A DNA stretch of 32,995 nt from Acidiferrobacteraceae bacterium (GCA_037388825.1 JARRJV010000005.1:1-32995), one strand, 5' to 3'. Shown: positions 6,912 to 15,561, numbered from the stretch's first letter. Translations and numbers: made by a program. The notes: generated by a model not told the origin, from the letters alone.

Positions 6912-8672
6912 TCAGAATCCCGCCGGGTTGGGCGTGCGTGGCGCCGACAGCGGGAACAGGAGGTCGACGAAACGCTGGGCCGTGGGCTGCGGCTCGTGGT
7001 TCGCCAGCCCCGGACGCTCGTTGGCCTCAATAATGACATATTCCGGCTCCGATGCAGACTCGACGATGAAGTCCAGCCCGACCACGGGAATGTCGAGACG
7101 GCGTGCCGCCCGCACGGCCGCGTCAGCCAGGCGGTGATGCAGCAGTGAGGTCACATCGTGGATCGTGCCGCCCGTGTGCAGATTGGCGGCGTTGCGTACC
7201 TGGATGGTCTCACCCGCGGGCAACACGTCCTCGAGGGCGTTTCCGGAGCGGGCCACACAACGCGTGGTCTCCTCATCCAGGGGAATGTGCGACTCCCCGC
7301 CGGTGGCCGCCTGGCGGCGTCGGCTTTGCTTCTCGATCAGCTCGCGAATGGTGGCCTTGCCGTTGCCGGTCACTTCCGGCGGCCGGCGGACCGCGGCAGC
7401 AACCACACGATAGTTGATCACGATGATGCGCAGATCCGCACCGGGGCAATACTGCTCGAGGATGACCCGTCCGCTGTGTTGGCGCGCCTTCTCGATCGCG
7501 CTTTCGAGGTGATCCTCGTTCGTCACACCGACACTGATGCCCTCTCCCTGCTCGCCGTCGATGGGTTTGACCACCACTGATTGGTGCTCGGCGAGAAAGG
7601 CCAGGTTCTCATCGGCACTGGTCGCCAGCTGCTGCGCCGGCACCCGCAGACCGGCGGCATCCAGAATGCGATGGGTCACGCGCTTGTCCTGGCACCGGCT
7701 CATGGCGATGGCCGTGGTGAGTTCACTGAGGGATTCACGGCAGACGATACTCTGGCCGCCGAATCGCAGACGGAAATACCCGTTGTCGGCATCGAGGATG
7801 TCGACCAGGATTCCGCGCCGTCGCGCCTCGTCGACGATGAGGCGGGCGTAGGGATTGAGCCGCTCGTCCCCTTCCGTGGGGCTGGTGAACAAGGGTTCGT
7901 TGATGGCGTTCTTGCGCTTGATGGCGAATACCGGAACGCGCTGAAAGCCAAGCTTCTCGTACAGGCCGATGGCACCCTTGTTGTTGTGCAGCACCGAAAG
8001 GTCCATGAAGGCACGACCACGGGCCTTGTAGTGTTCCGCGAGAAAGCGCGTCACCGCCTCGCCGACGCCGGGATGGGTTGCCTGGGGATCCACGGCCAGC
8101 GACCACAAACTGGATCCGTCGTCCGGATCGTCCATGGCATGCACGTGGTCCACGCCCAGGGCGGCGCCGATGATTTCTCCTGAACGGTCGTCCTCGGCAA
8201 CGACGTAGGTCAGCACGCGCGAGGTTCGTCGCTTCCAGATGGTGCGCGGGTCGACCGGCACCATGTGACGCGCGGCGTACAGCCGGGAAATGCCTTCGGC
8301 ATCGTCCACCGAGGCCAAAAGGCGCACCGTGAAACCGCGACGCTGCGCGACCGCCGGCGTGTAGCTGTCCAGCCACAGGCGAAATGTATGGGACGGATCC
8401 AGGAACAGGCTTTGCGGTGCCTGGGCCAGCACCACATGCGGATCACTGGCATAGAGTGCGATGTCGCGCCGCCCGGCCTGCTCCTCTCGCAGCGCGGCGG
8501 CAATGTCTTCCGGCCGGCTGAAGGTATGGGCCATGATGAGACGACCCCATCCGCAATCGACGATGACATCCTCCTTGGAGGTGGGATGTTCGGGTCCGCG
8601 ATCCGCAACGGGTTGCGGATTCCGATTCTGCGTTCGTACGCGGTGGTAGTCCTTGTGCGTTTTCCGTGCCAC
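6912..8672 (-). CDS. ngg: N-acetylglutaminylglutamine synthetase
   Basis: A 586-residue two-domain enzyme making the dipeptide N-acetylglutaminylglutamine. Residues about 116-255 are a GNAT acetyltransferase domain (strand LSLAVDPQATHPGVGEA-type acetyl-CoA region and VLHNNKGAIGLYEKLGF). Residues about 325-580 are an ATP-grasp ligase (VVVKPIDGEQGEGISVGV, then VVGLDFIVES and VIIEANERPGL near the C-terminus). The GNAT part would acetylate the amino group and the ATP-grasp part would join two glutamines. GTG at 8670-8672 has a strong AAGGAG site 6 bases upstream and lies 10 bases after the asnO stop, so this start is well supported. The first 45 or so residues are basic and probably disordered. 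Neighbours asnO and the M42 peptidase complete the known locus of Pseudomonas and Sinorhizobium. Confidence 0.95.
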   Translation of the reverse strand: MARKTHKDYHRVRTQNRNPQPVADRGPEHPTSKEDVIVDCGWGRLIMAHTFSRPEDIAAALREEQAGRRDIALYASDPHVVLAQAPQSLFLDPSHTFRLWLDSYTPAVAQRRGFTVRLLASVDDAEGISRLYAARHMVPVDPRTIWKRRTSRVLTYVVAEDDRSGEIIGAALGVDHVHAMDDPDDGSSLWSLAVDPQATHPGVGEAVTRFLAEHYKARGRAFMDLSVLHNNKGAIGLYEKLGFQRVPVFAIKRKNAINEPLFTSPTEGDERLNPYARLIVDEARRRGILVDILDADNGYFRLRFGGQSIVCRESLSELTTAIAMSRCQDKRVTHRILDAAGLRVPAQQLATSADENLAFLAEHQSVVVKPIDGEQGEGISVGVTNEDHLESAIEKARQHSGRVILEQYCPGADLRIIVINYRVVAAAVRRPPEVTGNGKATIRELIEKQSRRRQAATGGESHIPLDEETTRCVARSGNALEDVLPAGETIQVRNAANLHTGGTIHDVTSLLHHRLADAAVRAARRLDIPVVGLDFIVESASEPEYVIIEANERPGLANHEPQPTAQRFVDLLFPLSAPRTPNPAGF

Positions 8673-8682
8673 CTTGTCTCCT

Positions 8683-10455
8683 TCAGATGCCCTGGGCCTG
8701 GAGCCAGAGTTCCAGCGAGGCCAGTTGCCAGAGTTTGGAACCCCGCAGGGGCGTGATGTGCTGCTCGGGGTTTGCGAGAAGTTTGTCCACGTATTCGCGC
8801 TGGAACAGGCCGCGGATCTGCGCGGTATCGCCGGTCAACACCTCGTTTACCATGGCCAGATAGTCACCCTGTAGATACTTCAGCGCCGGCACCGGGAAGT
8901 AGCCCTTGGGCCGGTCGATCACAGCGGAGGGAATCACCTTGCGCGCGGCCTCCTTGAGCACGTGCTTGCCGCCTTCGGCGATCTTGTGTTGCGGAGGGAT
9001 GCGTGCCGCAAGTTCCACCAGTTCATGATCCAGGAAAGGTACGCGTGCCTCCAGCCCCCAGGCCATGGTCATGTTGTCCACGCGCTTGACGGGATCGTCC
9101 ACCAGCATGATGGTGGTATCCATGCGTAGCGCCTTGTCCACCGACTCCTCGGCGCCGGCGCGACCGAAGTGTTCGACGATGAAGTCGGCGGCAAAGTCGC
9201 CATTGACCAGATCGGGATTCACGGCCTGGGCGAACTCCGCGTGGTCGCGGTCGCGAAACACGCGCCCGTACTCGGTGACGGGATCCGTGCTGTTCAGCAA
9301 GGGCGGATACCAGTGATAACCGCCGAATACCTCGTCGGCGCCCTGCCCGCTCTGCACCACCTTGGAGTCGCGCGAGACCACCTGGGACAACAGATAAAAG
9401 GCCACGGCATCGTGACTGACCATGGGCTCGGACATGGCGGCAATGGCCTCGGGCACACGCCCGATCAGCTTGCGACTGTCGAAGTAGATGCGTTCATGAT
9501 CGGTTTCGAAGTGTTCGGCCACGATGTTGGAATAGCGGAATTCATTTCCTTCCTCGTTGCCAACGTCCTCGAAGCCGATGGAATAGGTCTTCAGGTGCTT
9601 CGCCCCCGCCTCCACCATGAGACCCACGATCAGACTGGAATCCACGCCACCGGAAAGCAGCGCACCGACGGGCACGTCCGCCACCAGCCGCCGGTCTACG
9701 GAGGCACGCAGGGCATCCAGTGTGAGTTCGGTCCAGTCCTCGAAGGAACGCGCGCGATCGTCGTCGTCGCGCTCGAAGGAAAGTTGCCAGTACGTCTCGA
9801 TTTCGCTGCTGCCGTCCGGCCCGATCTGCATCAGGCTGGCCGGTGGCAACTTCCGCACCCCACGGATAATGGTGTACGGCGCCGGCACCACGGCGTGAAA
9901 CGTCATGTAGAAATTCAGCGCCGCCGGATCGATGCGGGTATCCACATCGCCACCGGCGATGAGGGCCGGAAGGGTCGAGGCAAACTGGAGGCGCGAATCG
10001 TCGAGTGAGTAGTAGAGCGGCTTGATCCCGAGACGATCACGCCCCATCAGCATCCGTCCGCTGTCCCGCTCCCACAGGAAGAAGGCGAACATGCCGTTGA
10101 GGCGCCTGACGAAGTAACGCCCCCAGGCATGGTAGGCCTTGATCAGTACTTCGGTGTCGCCGTCGGAGAAGAACCGGTAACCCAGTCCCTCGAGTTCCTT
10201 GCGCAAGGCCTTGTGGTTGTAGATGGCGCCGTTGAACACGATCCCGATTCCCAGGTCGGGATCGACCATGGGTTGCTGGGCGCGGTCCGAAAGATCCATG
10301 ATCTTCAAACGCCGTTGGGCGGCGCACAGGGCGTTCTGGGCATACAGTCCGCTGCCGTCCGGTCCGCGCGATGCCATCGTCCGGTTCATCCGCGCGACCA
10401 GATCCGCTCTCGCCGAGCCCCCGTCGAATCGCACTTCACCCGCAATACCACACAT
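8683..10455 (-). CDS. asnO: N-acetylglutaminylglutamine amidotransferase (asparagine synthetase-like)
   Basis: A 590-residue class II glutamine amidotransferase resembling asparagine synthetase B. It amidates N-acetylglutaminylglutamine to the compatible solute NAGGN. The nucleophile is Cys2, exposed after Met removal (MCGIAGEV). The glutaminase domain spans residues 1 to about 200, with RLKIMDLS and GIVFNGAIYNH. The ATP-pyrophosphatase synthetase domain follows with the P-loop LLSGGVDSSLIVGLM and later GQGADEVFGGYHWYP. The ATG at 10453-10455 has AAGG 5 bases upstream and lies 14 bases after the marR stop. Ordinary asparagine synthetases share these motifs; assignment to the NAGGN branch rests on the adjacent ngg and M42 peptidase genes, which is strong context. 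Confidence 0.94.
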   Translation of the reverse strand: MCGIAGEVRFDGGSARADLVARMNRTMASRGPDGSGLYAQNALCAAQRRLKIMDLSDRAQQPMVDPDLGIGIVFNGAIYNHKALRKELEGLGYRFFSDGDTEVLIKAYHAWGRYFVRRLNGMFAFFLWERDSGRMLMGRDRLGIKPLYYSLDDSRLQFASTLPALIAGGDVDTRIDPAALNFYMTFHAVVPAPYTIIRGVRKLPPASLMQIGPDGSSEIETYWQLSFERDDDDRARSFEDWTELTLDALRASVDRRLVADVPVGALLSGGVDSSLIVGLMVEAGAKHLKTYSIGFEDVGNEEGNEFRYSNIVAEHFETDHERIYFDSRKLIGRVPEAIAAMSEPMVSHDAVAFYLLSQVVSRDSKVVQSGQGADEVFGGYHWYPPLLNSTDPVTEYGRVFRDRDHAEFAQAVNPDLVNGDFAADFIVEHFGRAGAEESVDKALRMDTTIMLVDDPVKRVDNMTMAWGLEARVPFLDHELVELAARIPPQHKIAEGGKHVLKEAARKVIPSAVIDRPKGYFPVPALKYLQGDYLAMVNEVLTGDTAQIRGLFQREYVDKLLANPEQHITPLRGSKLWQLASLELWLQAQGI

Positions 10456-10469
10456 AAATACCTTACCTC

Positions 10470-10991
10470 TTACGTCTCTGCGTCCGACCCGGATGCCGTC
10501 CCGAGCGCGGACAAATTTGGTGCTTCCGAGATCGCCTCGATCTCGAGCATGGGCGCCGCATCGATTCTCTGGGCATCCATCATTTCCCCCAGGTGCTGCA
10601 GGGAGGAAAGTATCTGGGTCTGTTCCCAGTCATTCAGGCGCTGAAAACGATCGACAAAATCCTGCTGCAGGGGCGCCGGTGATTCGTCCACCAGGCGTGC
10701 ACCCTCGGGCAAAAGCGCCACCTCCACCCGGCGCCGGTCGACAGTGCTGCGGGCGCGACTGACCAGGCCCCGCTTTTCGAGGCGGTCGACGATATCCGTC
10801 GTGGTCGCCTGGCTCAGGTCGATTGCCCGCGCCAGATTGCCAATGCCCATGGAGCCACTGGTGGCCAGTGCCCGGAGCAGCACCCACTGGGGTGCCGTGA
10901 GCCCGGAGGCCCGGCTAAGATGGCGCGAGCGAATATCGACCGCCCGCATGATGCGGCGCAGTGCCACCAGGACTTCGTCGGTTCGATTCAC
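10470..10991 (-). CDS. MarR family transcriptional regulator of the NAGGN operon
   Basis: A 173-residue winged helix-turn-helix protein of the MarR family, which binds palindromic DNA as a dimer. The DNA-binding region is at about residues 30-105: LTAPQWVLLRALATSGSMGI, recognition helix LSQATTTDIVDRLEKRGLV, and the wing ARSTVDRRRVEVALLPEG with the typical Asp-Arg-Arg turn. Flanking helices would form the dimer interface. The C-terminal 25 residues are low in order and vary in this family. The start is GTG at 10989-10991 with only a weak ribosome site. The first gene of the operon, it lies 14 bases before asnO, so it probably controls its own operon in response to osmotic state; a MarR gene also neighbours the NAGGN genes in Pseudomonas. 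Ligand unknown. Confidence 0.9.
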   Translation of the reverse strand: MNRTDEVLVALRRIMRAVDIRSRHLSRASGLTAPQWVLLRALATSGSMGIGNLARAIDLSQATTTDIVDRLEKRGLVSRARSTVDRRRVEVALLPEGARLVDESPAPLQQDFVDRFQRLNDWEQTQILSSLQHLGEMMDAQRIDAAPMLEIEAISEAPNLSALGTASGSDAET

Positions 10992-11082
10992 TGGATACCC
11001 AAAGGGTGGGACTAATTCATTCCGACCCTAACGATTTGTTGGCCGGACTGATACGAAAAAACAATACCTTAACGTCCGTAAC

Positions 11083-11110
11083 TATATAGGGTTCGAAATA
11101 TCAAAATCAA
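11083..11110 (-). promoter_or_regulatory. candidate promoter of the marR-NAGGN operon
   Basis: On the minus strand TTGATT (11110-11105) and TATATA (11088-11083) are separated by 16 bases, about 90 bases upstream of the marR start. The surrounding 11035-11110 stretch is distinctly AT-rich for this genome. The box overlaps the 8-bp palindrome CTATATAG. A second small palindrome, ACCC-AAA-GGGT at 10997-11007, lies just ahead of the start codon. Either could be a MarR operator, but neither is long enough to be convincing. Confidence 0.4.
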
Positions 11111-11131
11111 CCTGAGCCCGCGGCCGGGCAC

Positions 11132-11161
11132 AAAAAGGCCGGCGCCCTTGCGGGCCCCGGC
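11132..11161 (-). terminator. rho-independent terminator after acetolactate synthase
   Basis: Read on the minus strand, a GCCGG/CCGGC stem continues past one mismatch into GCCC/GGGC, closed by a GCAA tetraloop, and is followed at once by TTTTT. It lies about 57 bases beyond the acetolactate synthase stop and before the marR promoter, so it separates the two minus-strand transcription units. This is the clearest intrinsic terminator in the window. Confidence 0.8.
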
Positions 11162-11217
11162 TCCGGTTCCGGACTGTTTTCGCGCTCAGGTCACGCCCGC
11201 TCTGCGCGAACGATGGA

Positions 11218-12849
11218 TCACACCGGGCACACGAGCTTGCCCAGCTTCTCGGTCAGCTTGAGGTTCTCGCTGTAGTCCACCGGGCAGTCGATGATACTGA
11301 CGGTGTCATCGGCCAGGGCCTGCTCCAGGATAGCCTGCAGGTCGCCCGCCTTCTCCACCCGATAGCCCCTGGCGCCAAAGGACTCCGCGAACTTCACGAA
11401 ATCGGGGTTGGTGAAGTCGACGTTGGACTTGCGGCCGAATTGGGCCATCTGTTTCCACTCGATCAAGCCATAGGCGCTGTCGTTCCAGATCAGGATGACA
11501 ATCGACGTTTTCAGGCGCATCGCGGTTTCGATCTCCTGCGCATTCATCAGGAAACCGGCGTCACCGGTAACGGCAACCACCTGACGATCGGGGAAGGCAA
11601 GCTTGGCTGCGATCGCCCCGGGCACCGCGATGCCCATACTGGCAAAACCGTTGGAGATAAGACAGGTGTTTGGATATTCACAGCGGAACATGCGCGCCAT
11701 CCACATCTTGTGGGCACCGACATCGCACACGGCCACGCCATCCAGATCCATCACCGTGCGCAGGTCCCAGATGATCTTCTGCGGTTTCATGGGCAGCGCA
11801 TCGTCATCGCGATTCTGGTTCATCTCCTCGATCAAGAGTTCGCGCAGGGAACGCATGGCGGTCCCGGTGTTGGGACTGGCAAGCTCCTTGATCTCCAGCA
11901 AGGAGTGACGGATGTCACCGACCACACCGACGGAAACGGGATAGTAGGCATCCACCTCCGATGGAGAGGTGTCGATGTGGATGATGTTGCGGTCCTGAGT
12001 CGGGTGCCACAGGTAGGGGTGATATTCCACCAGGTCATAGCCGACGCAGATGATGACGTCGGCGCGGTTGAACCCGCAGCTCACGTAGTCGGTCGCCTGC
12101 AATCCGGCGCTGCCCAGGGCCATGGGATGCCCGAAGGGCAGCACGCCCTTGGCCATGAAGGTATTGGCGACCGGGATGCGCAACTCCTCGGCGAATTCCG
12201 CCAGCTGTTTCCAGGCGCGCCCGCGCACCACGCCGTTGCCGGCAAGGATGATGGGGTTCTTTGACTGGGAGATCATGGCGGCGGCCGCCTCCACGCGGTC
12301 GGCCGACGGTTCGCCCGGGAACGGGCGCTTCACGATCAGCGGCTCACCTTCCACCTCCATCTCGGCGATGTTTTCCGGAAACTCGATAAAGGCGGCCCCG
12401 GTCTTTTCCGTCTGCGCCACCTTGAAGGCCTTGCGTACGACCTCGTTGATGACGTTGGGCGTGAGCAGGCGCGAAGAATACTTGGTGATGGGGTGAAAGA
12501 TTTCCTCCAGGTCCAGTACCTGGTGCGATTCCTTGTGCAGGCGGTTGGTCGCGGCCTGGCCGGCGATGGCGACCACCGGCGCATGGTCCATATTGGCATC
12601 GGCCACACCGGTAACCAGGTTGGTAGCGCCCGGGCCCAGGGTCGACAGGCAGACGCCGGCCTTGCCGGTCAGACGACCGTAGACATCGGCCATGAAGGCC
12701 GCGCCCTGTTCGTGCCGCGTGGTAATGAAGTGAATGGACGAGTCCAGCAGCGCGTCCATGATGTCGAGGTTTTCCTCACCCGGGATGCCGAAGATGTATT
12801 CGACACCCTCATTTTCCAGGCACCTGACAAATAACTCCGACGCCTTCAT
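11218..12849 (-). CDS. acetolactate synthase large subunit (AlsS-like, ThDP-dependent)
   Basis: A 543-residue thiamine-diphosphate enzyme that condenses two pyruvates to acetolactate. The N-terminal pyrimidine-binding domain has the catalytic Glu47 in TTRHEQGAAFMADVYGR. The central domain follows, and the C-terminal pyrophosphate domain has CDVGAHKMWMAR and the metal motif GDAGFLMNAQEIE ending about 30 residues later in WND. The overall pattern (GYDLVEYHPYLW, ISNGFASMG, CPVDYSEN) resembles catabolic AlsS of Bacillus more than the biosynthetic IlvB. No regulatory small subunit gene follows. ATG 12847-12849 was preferred because GGGAG lies 8 bases upstream; the longer start at 12930 adds 27 polar residues and has a ribosome site too close to it. 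It lies 88 bases downstream of dsbA. A related ThDP decarboxylase specificity cannot be excluded. Confidence 0.85.
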   Translation of the reverse strand: MKASELFVRCLENEGVEYIFGIPGEENLDIMDALLDSSIHFITTRHEQGAAFMADVYGRLTGKAGVCLSTLGPGATNLVTGVADANMDHAPVVAIAGQAATNRLHKESHQVLDLEEIFHPITKYSSRLLTPNVINEVVRKAFKVAQTEKTGAAFIEFPENIAEMEVEGEPLIVKRPFPGEPSADRVEAAAAMISQSKNPIILAGNGVVRGRAWKQLAEFAEELRIPVANTFMAKGVLPFGHPMALGSAGLQATDYVSCGFNRADVIICVGYDLVEYHPYLWHPTQDRNIIHIDTSPSEVDAYYPVSVGVVGDIRHSLLEIKELASPNTGTAMRSLRELLIEEMNQNRDDDALPMKPQKIIWDLRTVMDLDGVAVCDVGAHKMWMARMFRCEYPNTCLISNGFASMGIAVPGAIAAKLAFPDRQVVAVTGDAGFLMNAQEIETAMRLKTSIVILIWNDSAYGLIEWKQMAQFGRKSNVDFTNPDFVKFAESFGARGYRVEKAGDLQAILEQALADDTVSIIDCPVDYSENLKLTEKLGKLVCPV

Positions 12850-12937
12850 CTTGCCGGCTCCCTGTTCTTCCTGAATGCGATCCGCCGGTTCGGCGGCGCC
12901 CTGCGATCCGGTTTTGCGGCGAGTGTCCATGGCTCCC

Positions 12938-13597
12938 CTACTTCCGCTTGCTCCGTTCCGCGGCAGCCTTGTGCACCAGATAGTTCACGACCTTCATAAC
13001 CCGCGCCTCGTCATGGACCAGGGTCGGGCTGGTCCGATAGCGCCCGTCAACAATGATGTTGGGCACTCCATCCAGATTGTAGTCGTTGAAAAGTTGCTTT
13101 GCCTGGTTGACCGAAAACTGCACCCCGAAGGACCGGGTTGCTTCCAGATACTTCTTGCGATTCACCCCGTGGGCCGCCACCCAGTCGGCGAGACCATCCT
13201 GGTCGAACAACTTGCGCTCGCCCGGCGCCTTCTTTTCGTCTTCGTGCAGGGCATCAAACAGGGGCTGGTGCAGTCGCGCCCCAACCTTCAGTTCACGCAA
13301 GGCGTAGAAGGTAATGGCGTGCAGCCTCCAGCGCGGGGTGACCGCTGGCGTACGAATAAAATCCACATTTGCCGGCTTGTGTTTCAGCCACGCATCCAGA
13401 TAGGGCTCGAAGGCGTAGCAATGGGGACAGCCATACCAGAAGAACTCCCGCACCTCGACCTTGTTGCCGCTGTTGACGTCCTGCGGGAAGGGCAGCACCT
13501 CGTAATCACGACCGGCCTGATAGGTCTCCGCCCGGGCGGGACCTGCGACCAGCAAACCCATCGCGAGAATGAGGAAAATCGCCTGAATTCCTTGCAT
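12938..13597 (-). CDS. dsbA: periplasmic thiol:disulfide interchange protein DsbA
   Basis: A 219-residue periplasmic oxidase that introduces disulfide bonds into exported proteins. A signal peptide spans residues 1-23 (FLILAMGLLVAGPARA, cleaved before ETY). The thioredoxin-fold active site is Cys57-Pro-His-Cys60 in FFWYGCPHCYAFEPY, the same CPHC as Escherichia coli DsbA. An inserted helical domain follows. The cis-proline loop is visible as DGVPNIIVDGRY, and the C-terminal helix is rich in Lys and Arg. The ATG has GGAG about 10 bases upstream. It lies 72 bases after mpl on the same strand. That gap contains a CCCGG/CCGGG hairpin without a clear T-run, so read-through from mpl is possible but unproven. 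The function assignment is secure. Confidence 0.93.
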   Translation of the reverse strand: MQGIQAIFLILAMGLLVAGPARAETYQAGRDYEVLPFPQDVNSGNKVEVREFFWYGCPHCYAFEPYLDAWLKHKPANVDFIRTPAVTPRWRLHAITFYALRELKVGARLHQPLFDALHEDEKKAPGERKLFDQDGLADWVAAHGVNRKKYLEATRSFGVQFSVNQAKQLFNDYNLDGVPNIIVDGRYRTSPTLVHDEARVMKVVNYLVHKAAAERSKRK

Positions 13598-13669
13598 GCC
13601 TGTGACTCCGAGATGTTTTCTTTATCTATAGCTATTGAATCCGGAAAGCCCGGGAAGTTCAAACCGGGT

Positions 13670-15037
13670 TCAGCCTTTCTGGCGTCGCAGGCCCTCCATC
13701 AGCTTTTCGTGTATCCCTCCGAATCCGCCGTTGCTCATGATGACGATGTGATCCCCCGCCTGCACCGTACCCAGCAGGTGGTCGACGATGTCGTCCACGG
13801 AGTCCGATATCCGGACCGCATCGTTCAGGGGTGCGACTGCCGCCGCCAGGTCCCAGTCCAGTCCCGCGGGCCGGAACAGATCCACCCGGTCCGCCTCGGC
13901 CAGGGCCGCAGCCAGATTGTCGCGATGAATTCCCAGGCGCATGGTATTGGATCGCGGCTCCAGTACCGCGACCACGCGGCCGCCATTGGACCGGGCGCGG
14001 ACCGCCCTCAGCGTTTCGCGAATCTCCGTCGGGTGATGGGCAAAATCGTCGTATACGGTCACGGATTCCTGGTAGCGAACCTCCAGTCGTCGCTTGACGC
14101 TTTCAAACTCCGCAAGCGCCTCGATTCCCTGCTTCGGCGTCACGCCGGCATGGCGCGCGGCGGCCAGGGCGGCGAGCGCATTGCGCAGGTTGTGCGATCC
14201 GGGCACCGACCACTCGAGGACTCCGGCCTCGGCTCCGTCGACCAGGATCCGTGCGCGACGGGCCGTGCCGTCGGGGTCATCCTCCTGCCAGGCACCGCCG
14301 CCGAATTCTTCCACCTCGCTCCAGCAGCCGCGCTCCAGCACCGAGGCAAGATTCGCGTCCTGGTGATTGACGATGATCCGACCGTTCGGCGGAACCGTGC
14401 GCAACAGATACTGAAACTGCAGCTTGATGGCGTCGAGGTCGGGAAAGATGTCGGCGTGATCGTATTCCAGGTTATTAAGCACCAGGGTGCGCGGCCGGTA
14501 GTGCAGAAACTTGGATCGCTTGTCAAAAAAGGCGGTGTCGTATTCGTCGGCCTCGATGACGAAGAACGGCGCCGCACCGAGGCGCGCCGAGACACCGAAG
14601 TTGCGCGGCACGCCGCCGATCAGGAAACCGGGGTTCAGTCCCGCCCGCTCAAGAATCCACGCGACCATGCTCGCGGTGGTGGTCTTGCCATGGGTACCGG
14701 CGAGTGCGATCACCCAGCGATCGCGCAGGGCATGCTCCGCCAGCCATTGCGCGCCCGATGTGTACGGCAGTCCGCGCTCCAGGATCGCCTCCACTTCCGG
14801 GTTGCCGCGGGAAAGGGCATTGCCGATCACGACGCGATGGGGCGCGGGTTCCAGGTTGTCCGGCGAATATCCTTGTGCAACCGGAATGTCGAGCTCCGCC
14901 AGTTGTGTACTCATGGGCGGATAGATCGCCGTATCGGAACCGGTCACCCGATAGCCGAGCTCGCGCGCGATCCGGGCAAGACCAGCCATGAAGGTCCCAC
15001 CGATGCCGACGATGTGCAGATGCAACTCGGGTTTCAT
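13670..15037 (-). CDS. mpl: UDP-N-acetylmuramate:L-alanyl-gamma-D-glutamyl-meso-diaminopimelate ligase
   Basis: A 455-residue cytoplasmic Mur ligase of peptidoglycan recycling. It reattaches the salvaged tripeptide to UDP-MurNAc using ATP. The N-terminal Rossmann region begins HIVGIGGTFMAGLARIA, the ATP loop is LAGTHGKTTTASMVAWIL, and the central domain contains EADEYDTAFFDKRSKF and LNNLEYDHADIFPDL, which set Mpl apart from MurC. The C-terminal domain has VYDDFAHHPTEIRETL and LEPRSNTM. The length matches the family. The ATG overlaps the stop of the upstream lipoprotein gene in an ATGA arrangement, indicating translational coupling. MltA, encoded on the same strand a few kilobases away, releases the muropeptides that feed this pathway. 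Confidence 0.96.
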   Translation of the reverse strand: MKPELHLHIVGIGGTFMAGLARIARELGYRVTGSDTAIYPPMSTQLAELDIPVAQGYSPDNLEPAPHRVVIGNALSRGNPEVEAILERGLPYTSGAQWLAEHALRDRWVIALAGTHGKTTTASMVAWILERAGLNPGFLIGGVPRNFGVSARLGAAPFFVIEADEYDTAFFDKRSKFLHYRPRTLVLNNLEYDHADIFPDLDAIKLQFQYLLRTVPPNGRIIVNHQDANLASVLERGCWSEVEEFGGGAWQEDDPDGTARRARILVDGAEAGVLEWSVPGSHNLRNALAALAAARHAGVTPKQGIEALAEFESVKRRLEVRYQESVTVYDDFAHHPTEIRETLRAVRARSNGGRVVAVLEPRSNTMRLGIHRDNLAAALAEADRVDLFRPAGLDWDLAAAVAPLNDAVRISDSVDDIVDHLLGTVQAGDHIVIMSNGGFGGIHEKLMEGLRRQKG

Positions 15038-15435
15038 TCAATCAGTTCCACGCGCGTGATCTTCCACTTGTTTTCAGCCCCCCGATTGACGAAGAAGCGC
15101 AGGCGGGCCCGCGGTTCGCCGGCGGCACCGAACACCTCGTTGACCACGATGAGAACCTGGCGCCGCTCGTCATCGGGACGGATGACCTTCGCAACATCCA
15201 CGGCCAGGGACCGGTTCTGATCTCGCAGGGCCCGCAGGTAGGAGAAGGCCTGGCGTTCACGCATATCCATGGACGCGGCACGCGCTTGCCATTTCTGCTC
15301 CTTCATCTTCAGGATCTTTTGCACGTAACTGACCGAAAGGTTCACCGGTTCTTCGCGGAAGAACTTGCAGCCCGCGAAGGTGGCGATCACCGCCAGCACG
15401 AGTAGCCAGCGAACCAGCTTGAACAGGACCTTCAT
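15034..15435 (-). CDS. small predicted lipoprotein of unknown function
   Basis: A 133-residue protein starting with a lipoprotein signal: basic start, hydrophobic LVRWLLVLAVIATFA and the lipobox FAGC with Cys23 as the lipidation site. The residue after Cys is Lys, so sorting to the outer membrane is likely. The mature part is mixed alpha/beta, with a basic helix (SVSYVQKILKMKEQKWQARA) and a C-terminal pair of strands (RLRFFVNRGAENKWKITRVE). No family was recognised. The ATG has AAGG 7 bases upstream and the stop overlaps the mpl start by 4 bases, so the two are translated together. The gene is divergent from rnd. The link to cell-wall recycling is inference from mpl alone. Confidence 0.75.
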   Translation of the reverse strand: MKVLFKLVRWLLVLAVIATFAGCKFFREEPVNLSVSYVQKILKMKEQKWQARAASMDMRERQAFSYLRALRDQNRSLAVDVAKVIRPDDERRQVLIVVNEVFGAAGEPRARLRFFVNRGAENKWKITRVELIE

Positions 15436-15561
15436 GGATATGCCTTGCTTGTCGCGTTCCCGTATTCGCGCGGCGCCGCGGGGGGAAACAGGGTATCATT
15501 CCCGGCGGTCCACCGTCACCGCCACCGTTCACCGGATTCCGGATCCATCGACTGTCTCCCC

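Noticed and set aside
9169-10008. A 279-codon plus-strand frame inside asnO
   Set aside because: Antisense to a confident amidotransferase gene and without motifs.
11035-11110. AT-rich leader of marR as a possible riboswitch
   Set aside because: No recognised aptamer motif or stable nested helices could be drawn by hand; ordinary promoter sequence explains it.
13641-13669. CCCGG/CCGGG hairpin between mpl and dsbA as a terminator
   Set aside because: The stem is short, the loop long and the following T content low; it was mentioned with dsbA but not listed as a feature.
12875-15220. A 781-codon open frame on the plus strand opposite acetolactate synthase, dsbA and mpl
   Set aside because: It lies antisense to three genes with full motif support; it has no recognisable domain and reflects codon bias in GC-rich genes.
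15436-15561. Promoter for rnd (TATCAT at 15494-15499)
   Set aside because: No acceptable -35 hexamer lies at the right distance.
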